Positions 1 to 9,319 of a stretch of 64,000 nucleotides of DNA are shown here, piece by piece. The DNA lies in the NCBI GenBank assembly GCA_038257845.1, contig JBBSQL010000001.1:186001-250000 (forward strand), read 5' to 3'. Under the pieces are notes generated by a model, which searched no databases, was not told where the DNA came from, and worked only from the letters and a program-made list of their open reading frames with translations. The DNA is from JAFDXJ01 sp038257845. GTDB lineage: Bacteria; Bacteroidota; Bacteroidia; Chitinophagales; Chitinophagaceae. Position numbers and translations under genes: made by a program. Positions within the stretch are counted from its first letter, which is position 1; the number at the start of each line of letters is the position of its first letter.

Positions 1-2
1 AT

Positions 3-3000
3 TGTCCTTTTGGTATGTATATCGCCTGGGGCAATGAATATATTCAAATGTATAATGATGGTTATCGTCCTATTCTCGGTGCCACAAAACATCCGCAGGC
101 ATTGGGCATTAGCACACCCATAAGTTTTGCAGAAATATGGCCTACTATCGGACCAATGTTTGAAGGTGTAATGCAGGGCACACCGGTTGGCTTCACTGAT
201 TTTGTAATTCAATTGGACAGGAATGGATATTTGGAAGAATGTGTTTTTGATTTTTCTTACAGCCCCATCCGGTTCGAAGATGGTGAAGTGGGTGGCGTGT
301 TAACGACCGTAATTGAAACCACTGAAAAAGTAAAGGCTGTAAAGGCATTAAAGGAAAGTGAACTAGCATTGCAATTTGCCATTGAAGCAACCGAATTAGG
401 CACCTGGGATTTAAACCCTGCCACAAATAAATTTAGAGGCAACAGCCGTTTAAAAGAATGGTTTGGGCTAAAGCCGAACGAAGAAATAGAACTTTCGCAT
501 GGCCTGGCAGTTATTGCAGAAAAGGACAGGAACAAGGTAACAGCCGCTATTCAAACGGCTTTGCAATTTTCCTCTGGAGGGCATTATGATGTTATTTATA
601 CAATCATTCATCCGCAAACAAAAAAAGAAAAAATTGTACGTGCAAAAGGGCGGGCATCTTTTAATGAAAAGGGTATTGCTTATCGGTTTAATGGTACCCT
701 GCAGGATGTTACAGAAGAAATAGTTGCCCGCCGGTTGCTTTCAGAAAGCGAACAGCTTTTCAGAACACTCACCGCCACCCTTCCTCATATGATATGGACG
801 GCAACACCCGATGGAAATAAAAATTTCTTCAACAAATATTTTCTTGATTACACAGGTTTCTCTTTTGAGGAATTGAAAGGTGATGGATGGCAGAAAATTA
901 TTTTTCCCGATGACCTTGAAAGAGAATTAAATCAATGGCATCATAACCTTAAAACAGGAGAAGATTTCAAAATTGAAAAGCGTGTGCGTCATCATACCGG
1001 AACGTACCGGTGGCATTTAAGTCATTGCATTCCCCAAAAAAATGAAGAGGGAAAAATTACAGGATGGATAGGAACCAACACTGACATTCAAGAACAGAAA
1101 ACAAATGCAGAAGAAAAATTCCTTTTAGAATTTGCAGAAGAATTTTCGCACTATGAAACAGGTGCGGAATTTTTCGGTTCGCTCGTTACATACATTGCCA
1201 ACAAAACCAATATGGATTATGTATTTATTGGGGAACTGACAGAAAAGGAAAAAAATATTTTTTCGATTCAAACCATTGCCTTAGCCAATCGCAGCAAGCT
1301 CGTTCCCAACATTGAATATCCTTTGCCCGATGGACCCTGCGAGCAAGTTATACGCGGCACTGTTTATAATTATCCTGAAAAGAGCAGGCAACTTTTTCCG
1401 AAAAATCAAACCCTCGTTCAGTTCAATGTAGAAGGATATGTGGGTTATCCATTATTTGACAGCGATGAAAAAGCGATTGGCTTAGTGGCAGTGATGCACG
1501 AAAAAGAAATTTTAAATCCTGAATATGTTTCAGCACTATTAAAAATAGTTGCCAAACGAGCCGAGTATGAAATGGAACGAAATGCAAATACTCACCGGCT
1601 TCACATACAAAATGAAACCTTCAAACAGGCGGAAGAAAGTTCCATGCAGGGCAGCTATTCATTTAATTTAACGACAGGGAAATTGGCATACTCTGATAAT
1701 TTATTCCGGTTGATCGGATATGAAATAAATGAATTTGAACCTTCGCTCGAAGAATTTAATATTCATGTGCATCCTGAAGACAGGGACTATGTAGCAAAAG
1801 CAGCGGAAGAAGTTTTAGCCTGCAAAAAGGCTGATGAATGGCACTACCGGATGATTACCAAAACCGGGACAGTCATAAATATAAAAGGAACCGGAAGAGT
1901 TATAGAATCAGGAGATGAAAAATTATTAGTGGGAACCTTGCAGGATGTAACAAAAGAATTTGAGCTCAACAAAGAATTGCTGGAAAAAGAAGCATATCGC
2001 AAACAGGTAATCAACAATGCGCCTGATGCCGTTATAGTGATTAACGAAAAAAATATTATCACTTTATGGAATCCTAAAACCGAAGAAATATTCGGATGGA
2101 AAGCAGCAGAAGTTTTAGGAATGCAATTAACCGACACCATCCTTCCAAACCAATACCGCGATGCCCACAGGGAAGGGATGAAACGATTTTTAAAAACAGG
2201 TGAATCACGGATTTTAAATAAAACATTGGAACTTACTGCACTTAATAAAGCAGGTAAAGAATTTCCCATATCCCTCACTATTTCACAGGCATCACAGAAA
2301 GGAAATAAATTGTTTATAGCATTTCTCAGGGACATCACGCTGGAAAGACAGAACAAGGAAGAATTAATTTTTAAAACAAAGCAATTAGAAGAAATGAATC
2401 AATCGCTTGAATTTAAAAATAAAGAACTTGAAAACAGCAACGCGGAACTTGCATCTTTCAGTTATGTTGCCAGCCATGATTTACAAGAACCTTTGCGAAA
2501 AATTCAAACCTTCGGAAAGCGCATTATAGAAACAGAAAATTTTTCAGATAAAACACAGGATTATTTTAACCGCATTATTACAGCAGGGGAGCGCATGCAA
2601 AACCTTATTATTTCGCTGCTCGATTTTTCCCGTGCAAATACAACTAAACTCATTTTAGATCCGTGCGATTTAAATACTATTGTTGAAGAATCAATAAGCG
2701 ACCTGAACGAAACCATTCTTGCAAAGCAAGCAATTGTTGAGTATAAAAATCTTCCAACAATAAAGGGTGGGCGTATTCAACTTTTACAACTTTTTACAAA
2801 CCTAATTGAAAACGCAATCAAATACAGCCGGCCCGGCATTAATCCGCATATAAAGATTACTTCTTCATACTTACATGGAAATGAAATTGGAGGCCACGCA
2901 ATTAACCCGCAACAAGGATACCACGCCATAAAAATTGCAGACAATGGAATTGGTTTTGAAAAGCAACACGCAACAAAAGTTTTTGAACTCTTTCAGCGGC

Positions 3001-3143
3001 TTCATGGCAAGAATGAATATTCCGGAACAGGTATTGGACTTGCCATTGTCAAAAAAATTGTAACGAATCACAATGGTTTTATTATCGCAGAAGGCAAACC
3101 GAATATAGGTTCAACATTCACTATGTATATACCAACAACATGA
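3..3143 (+). CDS. Multi-PAS/GAF sensor histidine kinase, N-terminus cut by window edge
   Basis: Sensor kinase expected to autophosphorylate and pass phosphate to the response regulator encoded next. The frame is open to the left edge with no stop before the first ATG at 15, and the first residues (CPFGMYIAWG, then YNDGYRPILG) match the middle of a PAS domain, so the true start lies upstream. Counting from the ATG at 15: remnant PAS to ~105, PAS ~112-239, PAS ~246-360, GAF ~370-515, PAS ~540-655, PAS ~660-780, a short coiled coil ~785-815, HisKA with phospho-acceptor His821 in SHDLQEPLRKI, then HATPase_c with N box (NLIENAIKYS), G1 (DNGIGFE) and G2 (GTGIGLAIV). No transmembrane segment is visible in this part, so it may be cytosolic. 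The stop overlaps the next start by 4 bases (ATGA), implying translational coupling. The ligand is unknown. Confidence 0.93.
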   Translation, partial: CPFGMYIAWGNEYIQMYNDGYRPILGATKHPQALGISTPISFAEIWPTIGPMFEGVMQGTPVGFTDFVIQLDRNGYLEECVFDFSYSPIRFEDGEVGGVLTTVIETTEKVKAVKALKESELALQFAIEATELGTWDLNPATNKFRGNSRLKEWFGLKPNEEIELSHGLAVIAEKDRNKVTAAIQTALQFSSGGHYDVIYTIIHPQTKKEKIVRAKGRASFNEKGIAYRFNGTLQDVTEEIVARRLLSESEQLFRTLTATLPHMIWTATPDGNKNFFNKYFLDYTGFSFEELKGDGWQKIIFPDDLERELNQWHHNLKTGEDFKIEKRVRHHTGTYRWHLSHCIPQKNEEGKITGWIGTNTDIQEQKTNAEEKFLLEFAEEFSHYETGAEFFGSLVTYIANKTNMDYVFIGELTEKEKNIFSIQTIALANRSKLVPNIEYPLPDGPCEQVIRGTVYNYPEKSRQLFPKNQTLVQFNVEGYVGYPLFDSDEKAIGLVAVMHEKEILNPEYVSALLKIVAKRAEYEMERNANTHRLHIQNETFKQAEESSMQGSYSFNLTTGKLAYSDNLFRLIGYEINEFEPSLEEFNIHVHPEDRDYVAKAAEEVLACKKADEWHYRMITKTGTVINIKGTGRVIESGDEKLLVGTLQDVTKEFELNKELLEKEAYRKQVINNAPDAVIVINEKNIITLWNPKTEEIFGWKAAEVLGMQLTDTILPNQYRDAHREGMKRFLKTGESRILNKTLELTALNKAGKEFPISLTISQASQKGNKLFIAFLRDITLERQNKEELIFKTKQLEEMNQSLEFKNKELENSNAELASFSYVASHDLQEPLRKIQTFGKRIIETENFSDKTQDYFNRIITAGERMQNLIISLLDFSRANTTKLILDPCDLNTIVEESISDLNETILAKQAIVEYKNLPTIKGGRIQLLQLFTNLIENAIKYSRPGINPHIKITSSYLHGNEIGGHAINPQQGYHAIKIADNGIGFEKQHATKVFELFQRLHGKNEYSGTGIGLAIVKKIVTNHNGFIIAEGKPNIGSTFTMYIPTT

Positions 3144-3550
3144 ACAAAATATTCTTAATTGATGATGATGAAGATGATCAATTTTTTTTTAAAGAAGTAA
3201 TTGATTCAATAAACCCAATTCTGCATTGCGATATAGCAACAGACGGAAAAATTGCTCTTGATAAATTAAGAGTAAGCGCCACTTTACCCGACATTATCTT
3301 TCTTGACCTCAACATGCCCGTTATGAATGGCTTTGATTTTCTAATTCAAATCAAAAAAGAAATTGGGTTAAACAAAATTCCTGTTGGTATTTTCAGTACA
3401 TCAAATAATCTCCGCGATAAAGAATTGACCAAAGAAATTGGCGCCCAATTTTTTCTAACAAAACCAAACGACTTCAAGATACTTCGTAAAAAAATTCAAC
3501 AAATTCTTTCCGCAGATTTTTCAGCTAATGAATATATATCACTTAAATGA
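3140..3550 (+). CDS. Single-domain response regulator (CheY/Rcp1-like)
   Basis: A 136-residue receiver domain with no output domain, so it probably relays phosphate or acts by protein contact rather than binding DNA. Visible receiver features are the acidic pocket DDDEDD (residues 8-13), phospho-acceptor Asp56 in FLDLNMPVMNG, a Ser/Thr switch in FSTSNN and the conserved Lys in LTKPND. The very acidic start and overall pattern resemble the Rcp1-type regulators that often sit beside PAS/GAF or phytochrome kinases in Bacteroidota and cyanobacteria. It overlaps the kinase stop by 4 bases, so the two are almost certainly cotranscribed and cognate. No terminator is obvious downstream. Confidence 0.93.
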   Translation: MNKIFLIDDDEDDQFFFKEVIDSINPILHCDIATDGKIALDKLRVSATLPDIIFLDLNMPVMNGFDFLIQIKKEIGLNKIPVGIFSTSNNLRDKELTKEIGAQFFLTKPNDFKILRKKIQQILSADFSANEYISLK

Positions 3551-3558
3551 CGGCCGCT

Positions 3559-3714
3559 TTACTCCGTGAGCGCTACACGAATACATAACAACAATTCTCC
3601 CGCCTGAACGTGGTTTCCAACATCATTCACCTGCTGCAATGCACCAGTATCTATTACAGAAGTCTGCTATTCTGCTGCAAGAATTGGAGTATATATTCCA
3701 AAACTTAATTTCTG
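3559..3714 (-). pseudogene. Decayed 3' end of an unidentified gene
   Basis: Just beyond the malQ stop, the minus strand can be read in one frame as about 50 codons of protein-like sequence ending in a normal TAA, broken by a single in-frame TAG at 3667-3669. It has no start. The readable part includes GIYTPIL, then TGALQQVNDVGN, then AGELLLCIRVALTE before the stop. The LQxVxDxGN stretch faintly recalls repetitive exported or tail-fibre-like Bacteroidota proteins, but this is a guess. Local base composition is less AT-rich than other intergenic DNA here, which suits former coding sequence. Confidence 0.35.
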
Positions 3715-6413
3715 TTATTTTCTGTAATTAATCTTTTCCACTGTTCATTGAATTCATTTTGTTTCAGCATTTCCTCCATTGAAATATGTATCCGGTAATT
3801 CCATTTATTTTCAGCATTAGCCGGGTCATTAATCCGTTCTTTCGCAGGATCTGCAGCGCGTAAATTTTCATCAATAGCAACCATATCCTGCCACTGAAAA
3901 ATGCACCACATCGCGGGTGAATGTAGAAATTGCTTCACTATTTTTTGGATGATATTTCCATCTGCTTCTGCAGGCGCTTTGCCGGGCATTTTCAAAATAT
4001 CATTGTAAAAAAGTTGTGTAGTATTTTCATCCTGCTTCCACCAATACCGCAATACGGGCATATCATGCGTGCCGGGCGTTGCAACGCTTACATAAGGAAT
4101 AGTTGTAAGGTTTGTAAATATTGCATTATTTTTCTTTGGCATTCGTTGTACTTCCAGTGTAAGAATTCCATTGTTCTTTAATACTCCAGGCACGAAACCC
4201 GGCGCCCAGCCCAGGTCTTCACCACAATATAACATGTTGGTTGTTTTACGCAAAGCAGATAAAATTTCAATACCATTGCTTTTCCAAAGTTCATTTTGCC
4301 TCGAGAAAAAATAATCATGGTATAATTTATTCAACTTATTTTTCGTGTTTTCATCCAAAGAATTGAATGAAAATGTGTGCTGCATATCTACGCGGAAATG
4401 AAAACCATTTTCAGGATCTTTCAGCAAAATAATTTCTGTATGCAGGTGCAATAAACGCGCTAATAGTTTTTTGCTTTGGGCACTATCGTCTCTTTTTAAA
4501 ATAAATTCCTGTAATTTTATTTGTGTATTGTATGCTTCTTTAAATTCAAAATGACCGGGTATTTTTTCGTTTAAATAAAAACCTTTTACATAACCAGATT
4601 TTTCTAAAAAGATATTTTGCAAAAGTCGTTCTGTTATAAAAGGTTTGCAAAATCTTTCTTCATCAAAACTAATATTGTATTGAGTGAAATCATTTTCATG
4701 CAAAGCATTTGCTGGTACAAAATAGCCTAATATTCCTTGTGTATTTTCTTTGGGAATGCTCCAGATACGAAAAAAACCGAGTATATGATCGAGCCGGATC
4801 GCAGCCGCATAAGCGTTGTTGCGATTAAGTTTAGCTTCCCACCATTGATAATTATTTTCTTTCATAGCTTCCCAGTTATATGTGGGAAATCCCCAGTTTT
4901 GTCCATCAGTTGTAAACGCATCCGGCGGTGCACCAGCATGCAAATTTTCATTGAATAAATTTGGAAATTGCCAGTGATCTGCACTCTCACGTTTAATTCC
5001 AATAGGCATATCTGCTTTTAGTGAAATGCCTCTTTTCTTTAAATAATTAACAGCATCCAATAGTTGTGTATGTAAATGAAATTGCAGGAAATAATGAATG
5101 GAAATCTCTGATTCATTTTTTTTCAATATCTTTTTTATGGCAGCCGTATTATATTTTTTAAATGCAGGCCAGGCATAAAAATCCGCGGTTGTATATTTAT
5201 CCCTTAAAAAACAAAATGCTGCATAAGGCTCAAGCCAAAACTTATTATTTATAAAAAATTCCTGGTAATTTTTTAATGCAAATATTTGCTTTTTTTGGAG
5301 TGGAAAGATTTCTTTAAAGAAATTCCATTTTAGCTTGCTAACTTCAGGATAGTTTACTTCCGGCAACGCATTTAATTTTTGTAAATCAACAGCATATTTT
5401 TCTGCAATGTGTGTAAATTTTTTTTCTGCCATTGTAAACAAATTCAAATACATCGGATGCAAGGCAAACGCAGAGATCGAGGAATAGGGATAGCTGTCTT
5501 CCCAACCATTTGTAGCTGTCGTATCATTTACTGGTAAGATTTGAATAAGTTTAATGCCTGTTTTCTCCGCCCAGTCGCCGAGCAATTTTAGATCATTGAA
5601 TTCACCTACTCCCCCACTGTTTTCACTGCGCAAACTGAAAATGGGAATAGAAACGCCAACACCTTTTTTTTCTTCATAATTAAAATTTCCAAAGCCATCA
5701 TTCACGGATTGCAAAATATTTTGCTCCATTTTTTTCAATAAACGGTTTTCTCCATTTTCAAATTGCAGTATAGATTTTTTCGCCGTGTCATACAGTACAT
5801 ATTTATATTCAAATGGAAAATCTTCTGAAGATAAATTCAACTGTATTGAATAAGTATTCTCTTTGGTAGCAATTAAAAAACATTTTCTGGAAATCGTCCA
5901 GGAACCTGTTGCAGCGCCGTTTCCAAGCAGGCAGACTTTTAGATTCGGCGTGACAAATGGAATATTGATAGTAAAAATATGAGTGGTGTTATTTTTTAAT
6001 TTCACAGCTTTAAGCTTCCCTCCTTTTAGCGGATATGGTTTTTGAAAAATGGATGAATTGTAGATGTTCAGCAAATTCCCGGCATCATTCCATTGATCCA
6101 ATATTGAAATTTTATCATGCTGAAGAAAAGAAAAATCTAATTTACGCCATTCACCACCTTCATATTTATTTTCATCATTTAACCCTTTTAAAAAATAACT
6201 ATATACAATTTCATTGTTTAATAATTCATTCCTGTTCAAATCAATCGCAAAATGCCATATCGCATTTTTACCATATTGCATAGCAAATACATTTTCCTGC
6301 AGTTCATTTTTAATGATCAAATGCAAAGATTCTCCAAATTCGCTCCGGTAAGGGATTTGAAATAAAACATGGAAACTGTTTACTTTATCTGTGATTTTAT
6401 TATTTTCCTTCAT
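3705..6413 (-). CDS. malQ: 4-alpha-glucanotransferase, DPE2-type (GH77 with tandem CBM20)
   Basis: Transfers 4-alpha-glucosyl units between maltose or maltodextrins and longer glucans (disproportionating enzyme). At 902 residues it is far longer than E. coli MalQ (~690) and has the plant/bacterial DPE2 architecture: two starch-binding CBM20 modules (~10-115 and ~140-235), then a GH77 barrel from ~255 carrying an insertion of roughly 130 residues between the nucleophile and the acid/base. Catalytic residues are visible: nucleophile Asp542 in RLDHILGFFRIW, acid/base Glu732 in YCGEDLGW and Asp784 in GTHDMPVL. No signal peptide, so cytosolic. Divergent from the MFS gene across 134 bases. It fits with the glg genes downstream as a maltose-handling step of glucan turnover. 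Confidence 0.93.
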   Translation of the reverse strand: MKENNKITDKVNSFHVLFQIPYRSEFGESLHLIIKNELQENVFAMQYGKNAIWHFAIDLNRNELLNNEIVYSYFLKGLNDENKYEGGEWRKLDFSFLQHDKISILDQWNDAGNLLNIYNSSIFQKPYPLKGGKLKAVKLKNNTTHIFTINIPFVTPNLKVCLLGNGAATGSWTISRKCFLIATKENTYSIQLNLSSEDFPFEYKYVLYDTAKKSILQFENGENRLLKKMEQNILQSVNDGFGNFNYEEKKGVGVSIPIFSLRSENSGGVGEFNDLKLLGDWAEKTGIKLIQILPVNDTTATNGWEDSYPYSSISAFALHPMYLNLFTMAEKKFTHIAEKYAVDLQKLNALPEVNYPEVSKLKWNFFKEIFPLQKKQIFALKNYQEFFINNKFWLEPYAAFCFLRDKYTTADFYAWPAFKKYNTAAIKKILKKNESEISIHYFLQFHLHTQLLDAVNYLKKRGISLKADMPIGIKRESADHWQFPNLFNENLHAGAPPDAFTTDGQNWGFPTYNWEAMKENNYQWWEAKLNRNNAYAAAIRLDHILGFFRIWSIPKENTQGILGYFVPANALHENDFTQYNISFDEERFCKPFITERLLQNIFLEKSGYVKGFYLNEKIPGHFEFKEAYNTQIKLQEFILKRDDSAQSKKLLARLLHLHTEIILLKDPENGFHFRVDMQHTFSFNSLDENTKNKLNKLYHDYFFSRQNELWKSNGIEILSALRKTTNMLYCGEDLGWAPGFVPGVLKNNGILTLEVQRMPKKNNAIFTNLTTIPYVSVATPGTHDMPVLRYWWKQDENTTQLFYNDILKMPGKAPAEADGNIIQKIVKQFLHSPAMWCIFQWQDMVAIDENLRAADPAKERINDPANAENKWNYRIHISMEEMLKQNEFNEQWKRLITENNRN

Positions 6414-6547
6414 AACTTTTTTTGAACGCGGTAAAAATAATCTCCAGGTTTTTATTTCCTTTTAAATACTGCATTTTTTTTCAAAATAAAAAAACCTGAT
6501 TTATAAAAATGAATTCCTGAAATTTGCGCTTCTAATTTTTAACTTAT

Positions 6548-7774
6548 ATGCCGCTGAAAAACAAGAGCGCAGCACTTGGATTTATTTTTGTCACTTTATT
6601 GCTGGATGTAATTGGCCTGGGTATCATTATTCCTGTTTTACCAAAACTCATCACGGAATTAATTCATGGTGACCTGAGCCTGGCAGCTGAATATGGCGGC
6701 TGGCTTACGTTTGCGTATGCTTTCATGCAATTTTTATTCTCTCCGGTTTTGGGAAATCTCAGTGATAAATATGGCCGAAGGCCTGTTTTATTATTCTCCT
6801 TATTTGGTTTTGGCATAGATTATTTATTCCTGGCTTTAGCGCCAACAATCGGCTGGTTATTTTTAGGCCGCGCAATCGCGGGCATTACCGGGGCGAGCTT
6901 TACAACAGCCACAGCATATATAGCAGACATCAGTGAGCCGGAAAAAAGAGCACAGAATTTTGGCTTAATAGGTGCAGCCTTCGGGCTTGGTTTTATCATC
7001 GGCCCGGTCATTGGCGGCGTGCTGGGACAATATGGTTCCAGGGTGCCGTTTTATGCTGCTGCAGGGTTAAGTTTATTGAACTGGTTATATGGTTATTTCA
7101 TTTTGCCGGAATCATTGAGTAAAGAAAATCGCCGTGCATTTCAGTGGAAACGCGCGAATCCATTGGGTTCCATGATGCAATTAAAAAAATATCCTGCATT
7201 CACCGGCCTGATCACTTCATTGGTTTTGGTTTACTTATCAGCACACGCTGTGCAAACAACATGGACTTATTACAACATGGAAAAATTTAACTGGGATGAA
7301 AAGATGGTGGGATATTCCCTGGGCTTTGTCGGATTAATGATCGCTATTGTACAGGGAGGATTGATCCGGAAAATTTTACCCAAGATCGGTCCGCATCGGG
7401 GTGTATATATTGGTTTGGTTTTATATAGTATCGGCTACATTTTATTTGCCTTTGCTTCGCAGGGCTGGATGATGTTTGTTTTTATTATTCCATTTGCATT
7501 TGGTGGAATAGCGGGACCATCTATACAGGGAATTATTTCCAATGATGTGCCTGCGAATGAACAGGGAGAATTACAAGGTGCATTAACGAGTATGATGAGT
7601 GCTACAGCTATTGTTGGACCATTATTGATGACCGGGTTGTTTGCATATTTTACCAAGCCCGGTGCACCGGTATATTTCCCGGGAGCGCCATTTTTAATGG
7701 GTGCAATTTTCACAATTGTCAGTGCCATTTTTGCGTATAAAAATTTAAAAGCGAAAAGGCATACTCCTAACTAA
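6548..7774 (+). CDS. MFS transporter, TCR/Tet-like drug:H+ antiporter family
   Basis: A 408-residue inner-membrane permease with about 12 hydrophobic segments, predicted proton-driven exporter. It has the DHA1 signatures: motif A in the loop between helices 2 and 3 (GNLSDKYGRRPV) and the antiporter motif C in helix 5 (GLGFIIGPVIGGVLG). The N-terminus (LDVIGLGIIIPVLP) is typical of the TCR/Tet subgroup, which includes tetracycline exporters but many more members of unknown substrate, so no resistance claim is made. A near-match -7 box (GAAATTTG, 6519-6526) precedes the ATG by 21 bases. The stop abuts the stop of the convergent cytochrome gene with no base between. Confidence 0.9.
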   Translation: MPLKNKSAALGFIFVTLLLDVIGLGIIIPVLPKLITELIHGDLSLAAEYGGWLTFAYAFMQFLFSPVLGNLSDKYGRRPVLLFSLFGFGIDYLFLALAPTIGWLFLGRAIAGITGASFTTATAYIADISEPEKRAQNFGLIGAAFGLGFIIGPVIGGVLGQYGSRVPFYAAAGLSLLNWLYGYFILPESLSKENRRAFQWKRANPLGSMMQLKKYPAFTGLITSLVLVYLSAHAVQTTWTYYNMEKFNWDEKMVGYSLGFVGLMIAIVQGGLIRKILPKIGPHRGVYIGLVLYSIGYILFAFASQGWMMFVFIIPFAFGGIAGPSIQGIISNDVPANEQGELQGALTSMMSATAIVGPLLMTGLFAYFTKPGAPVYFPGAPFLMGAIFTIVSAIFAYKNLKAKRHTPN

Positions 7775-8233
7775 TTATTTTTTCATGGGTTGTTTCTCCT
7801 GCATAAAAGCAGCAACACTTTCCGGATCGGGATGCTGCGTACCGCGGTGACAAGTGGCACAAGTAACAACGTTAATAGTGTCCGCACGTGTTGAACTATC
7901 GAAGTTGAAATATTTTGCATTAATATCCATCGTCATTCTGAGCATGTGACGCGCGATGAGTTTTTCAGGTTTATCATCACTGGGGAAATCCATTTTATCC
8001 TCAGCTTCATTGCGCACATGACAAAAGCTACACTTCACATTCAGTGCGGCTTTGAAGCCATCCATGATCATATCTAAGCTGTCGTCACTGATATCTTTTG
8101 GTAGTACCTGTAAATTTTGATGGCCGCCAAAATTTGGTTTTGTTGTAGTTGTTGTAAATGCAGTAGCAGCACAAGTTATTGCGGTAATTAAAAAAATAAC
8201 TACGGGCATTTTGTTTCTATGGAAAAAATTCAT
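7775..8233 (-). CDS. Exported di-haem c-type cytochrome
   Basis: A 152-residue protein with an N-terminal hydrophobic signal or anchor (about residues 9-27) and two haem c sites, CSFCH (Cys68, Cys71, His72) and CATCH (Cys125, Cys128, His129). This spacing and the sequence around the first site resemble the family annotated as photosynthetic reaction-centre cytochrome c-like, which is widespread in non-phototrophic Bacteroidota. A methionine-rich stretch (HMLRMTM) between the haems could supply an axial ligand. It is therefore a periplasmic or membrane-attached electron carrier; its partner is not identifiable here. It stands alone on the minus strand, tail to tail with the MFS gene. Confidence 0.85.
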   Translation of the reverse strand: MNFFHRNKMPVVIFLITAITCAATAFTTTTTKPNFGGHQNLQVLPKDISDDSLDMIMDGFKAALNVKCSFCHVRNEAEDKMDFPSDDKPEKLIARHMLRMTMDINAKYFNFDSSTRADTINVVTCATCHRGTQHPDPESVAAFMQEKQPMKK

Positions 8234-8291
8234 GTATTTATTATTTGCGACGAATATAAAAACAATTCATTTTAAAAATATTTTTTCGCAG

Positions 8292-9284
8292 TTAATTTTT
8301 AGAATCATATCCTGCTTTCATCCTCACCTCATCCATTGTTTCCATTAGTAAAAGCGTATCAGCATGGCGCATCATTTCACTTTCAGTTTTGCCGGCACGA
8401 AGACAGCCCATCACATGAGCGATCTCATACTGCAAACCAAAGCCACCTGAAAATTTTACAGGTATGATTTCTTTTTGTAAAAAACCATTAGAACTGTATT
8501 CAATAAATTCCAGTGGCGCATGAAAGCGGTGCGGCAGTTTGACAAATCCTTTGGTACCGCCTATAAAAGATTCTACCGGTGAATTTGAAAGATAGGTGGA
8601 AATATTTTGCGCCACAGCGCCATTTTTATAAGAAAAAGTCATGGCAGTTTGTACATCAACACCTGTTGAACTCATTGACATTTGCGATTGTATATAATCG
8701 GGTTTTCCCAAAACCTGTAATGCCATAAATATTGTATAAACGCCTATGTCCAGTAAACTTCCGCCAGCCAATTCTTTTTTCATTAATCTTTGAGGTGCAT
8801 CCATTGCAGGAATGTAACCGAATGAATTAAGCATTGTCTTTACTTCTCCAATCTTCCCGGACGAAATCATTTCCTGCATTTTTAAAAAATGTGGCAGGAA
8901 TCTCGTCCATAATGCTTCCATCAAAAATAATTTTTTAGTCCTGGCTGTTGTAAGCATTTCTTTTGCCTGCATTGCATTTTCAGCAAAAGCTTTTTCACAT
9001 AAAACTGCTTTACCATATTGAAGGCATAACAGTGTATTTGCAAAATGAAAATTATGTGTAGTCGCAATATAGACAACATCTATTTCTTCATTCTTCAACA
9101 TTTCTTCATAATCATGATACACAAATTTTGAAGGAAATTTTGCTGAAAAATCCAGGGCATTTTCTTTGTTATGTGTAGCGATCGCGTATAGTTCTGCACC
9201 GGGCACCAGGGCGAGATCAGCAGCAAATTTCCTGGCAATTCGTCCGCAACCCATGATGCCCCAGCGTATTGAATTTTTATACAT
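8292..9284 (-). CDS. Gfo/Idh/MocA-family NAD(P)-dependent oxidoreductase
   Basis: A 330-residue cytosolic dehydrogenase of the glucose-fructose oxidoreductase/inositol dehydrogenase fold. The N-terminal Rossmann domain has GIMGCGRIARKFA (residues ~9-21), then the family Glu-Lys motif CEKAFAEN near residue 96, and the C-terminal alpha/beta domain begins with GGSLLDIGVY near residue 175. The pattern is closest to the dihydrodiol or xylose dehydrogenase-like branch, but substrate cannot be read from sequence. An exact -7 box sits 27 bases upstream, overlapping the stop codon of the L,D-transpeptidase gene, so it probably has its own promoter. Confidence 0.88.
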   Translation of the reverse strand: MYKNSIRWGIMGCGRIARKFAADLALVPGAELYAIATHNKENALDFSAKFPSKFVYHDYEEMLKNEEIDVVYIATTHNFHFANTLLCLQYGKAVLCEKAFAENAMQAKEMLTTARTKKLFLMEALWTRFLPHFLKMQEMISSGKIGEVKTMLNSFGYIPAMDAPQRLMKKELAGGSLLDIGVYTIFMALQVLGKPDYIQSQMSMSSTGVDVQTAMTFSYKNGAVAQNISTYLSNSPVESFIGGTKGFVKLPHRFHAPLEFIEYSSNGFLQKEIIPVKFSGGFGLQYEIAHVMGCLRAGKTESEMMRHADTLLLMETMDEVRMKAGYDSKN

Positions 9285-9311
9285 AAATAGTTTGAAAAAA
9301 AATTAGAACCT

Positions 9312-9319
9312 CAAATTTA
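9312..9319 (-). promoter_or_regulatory. Predicted -7 promoter box for the Gfo/Idh/MocA gene
   Basis: On the minus strand this reads TAAATTTG, an exact match to the Bacteroidetes TAnnTTTG element, 27 bases before the ATG at 9284. Its TAA is the stop codon of the upstream L,D-transpeptidase gene. It lies in a 14-base palindrome (9312-9325), so the same box also exists on the plus strand. Confidence 0.5.

Noticed and set aside
6548..7774. Tetracycline-resistance determinant.
   Set aside because: The family resemblance is real, but most such chromosomal MFS exporters in Bacteroidota have unknown substrates and there is no mobile context.
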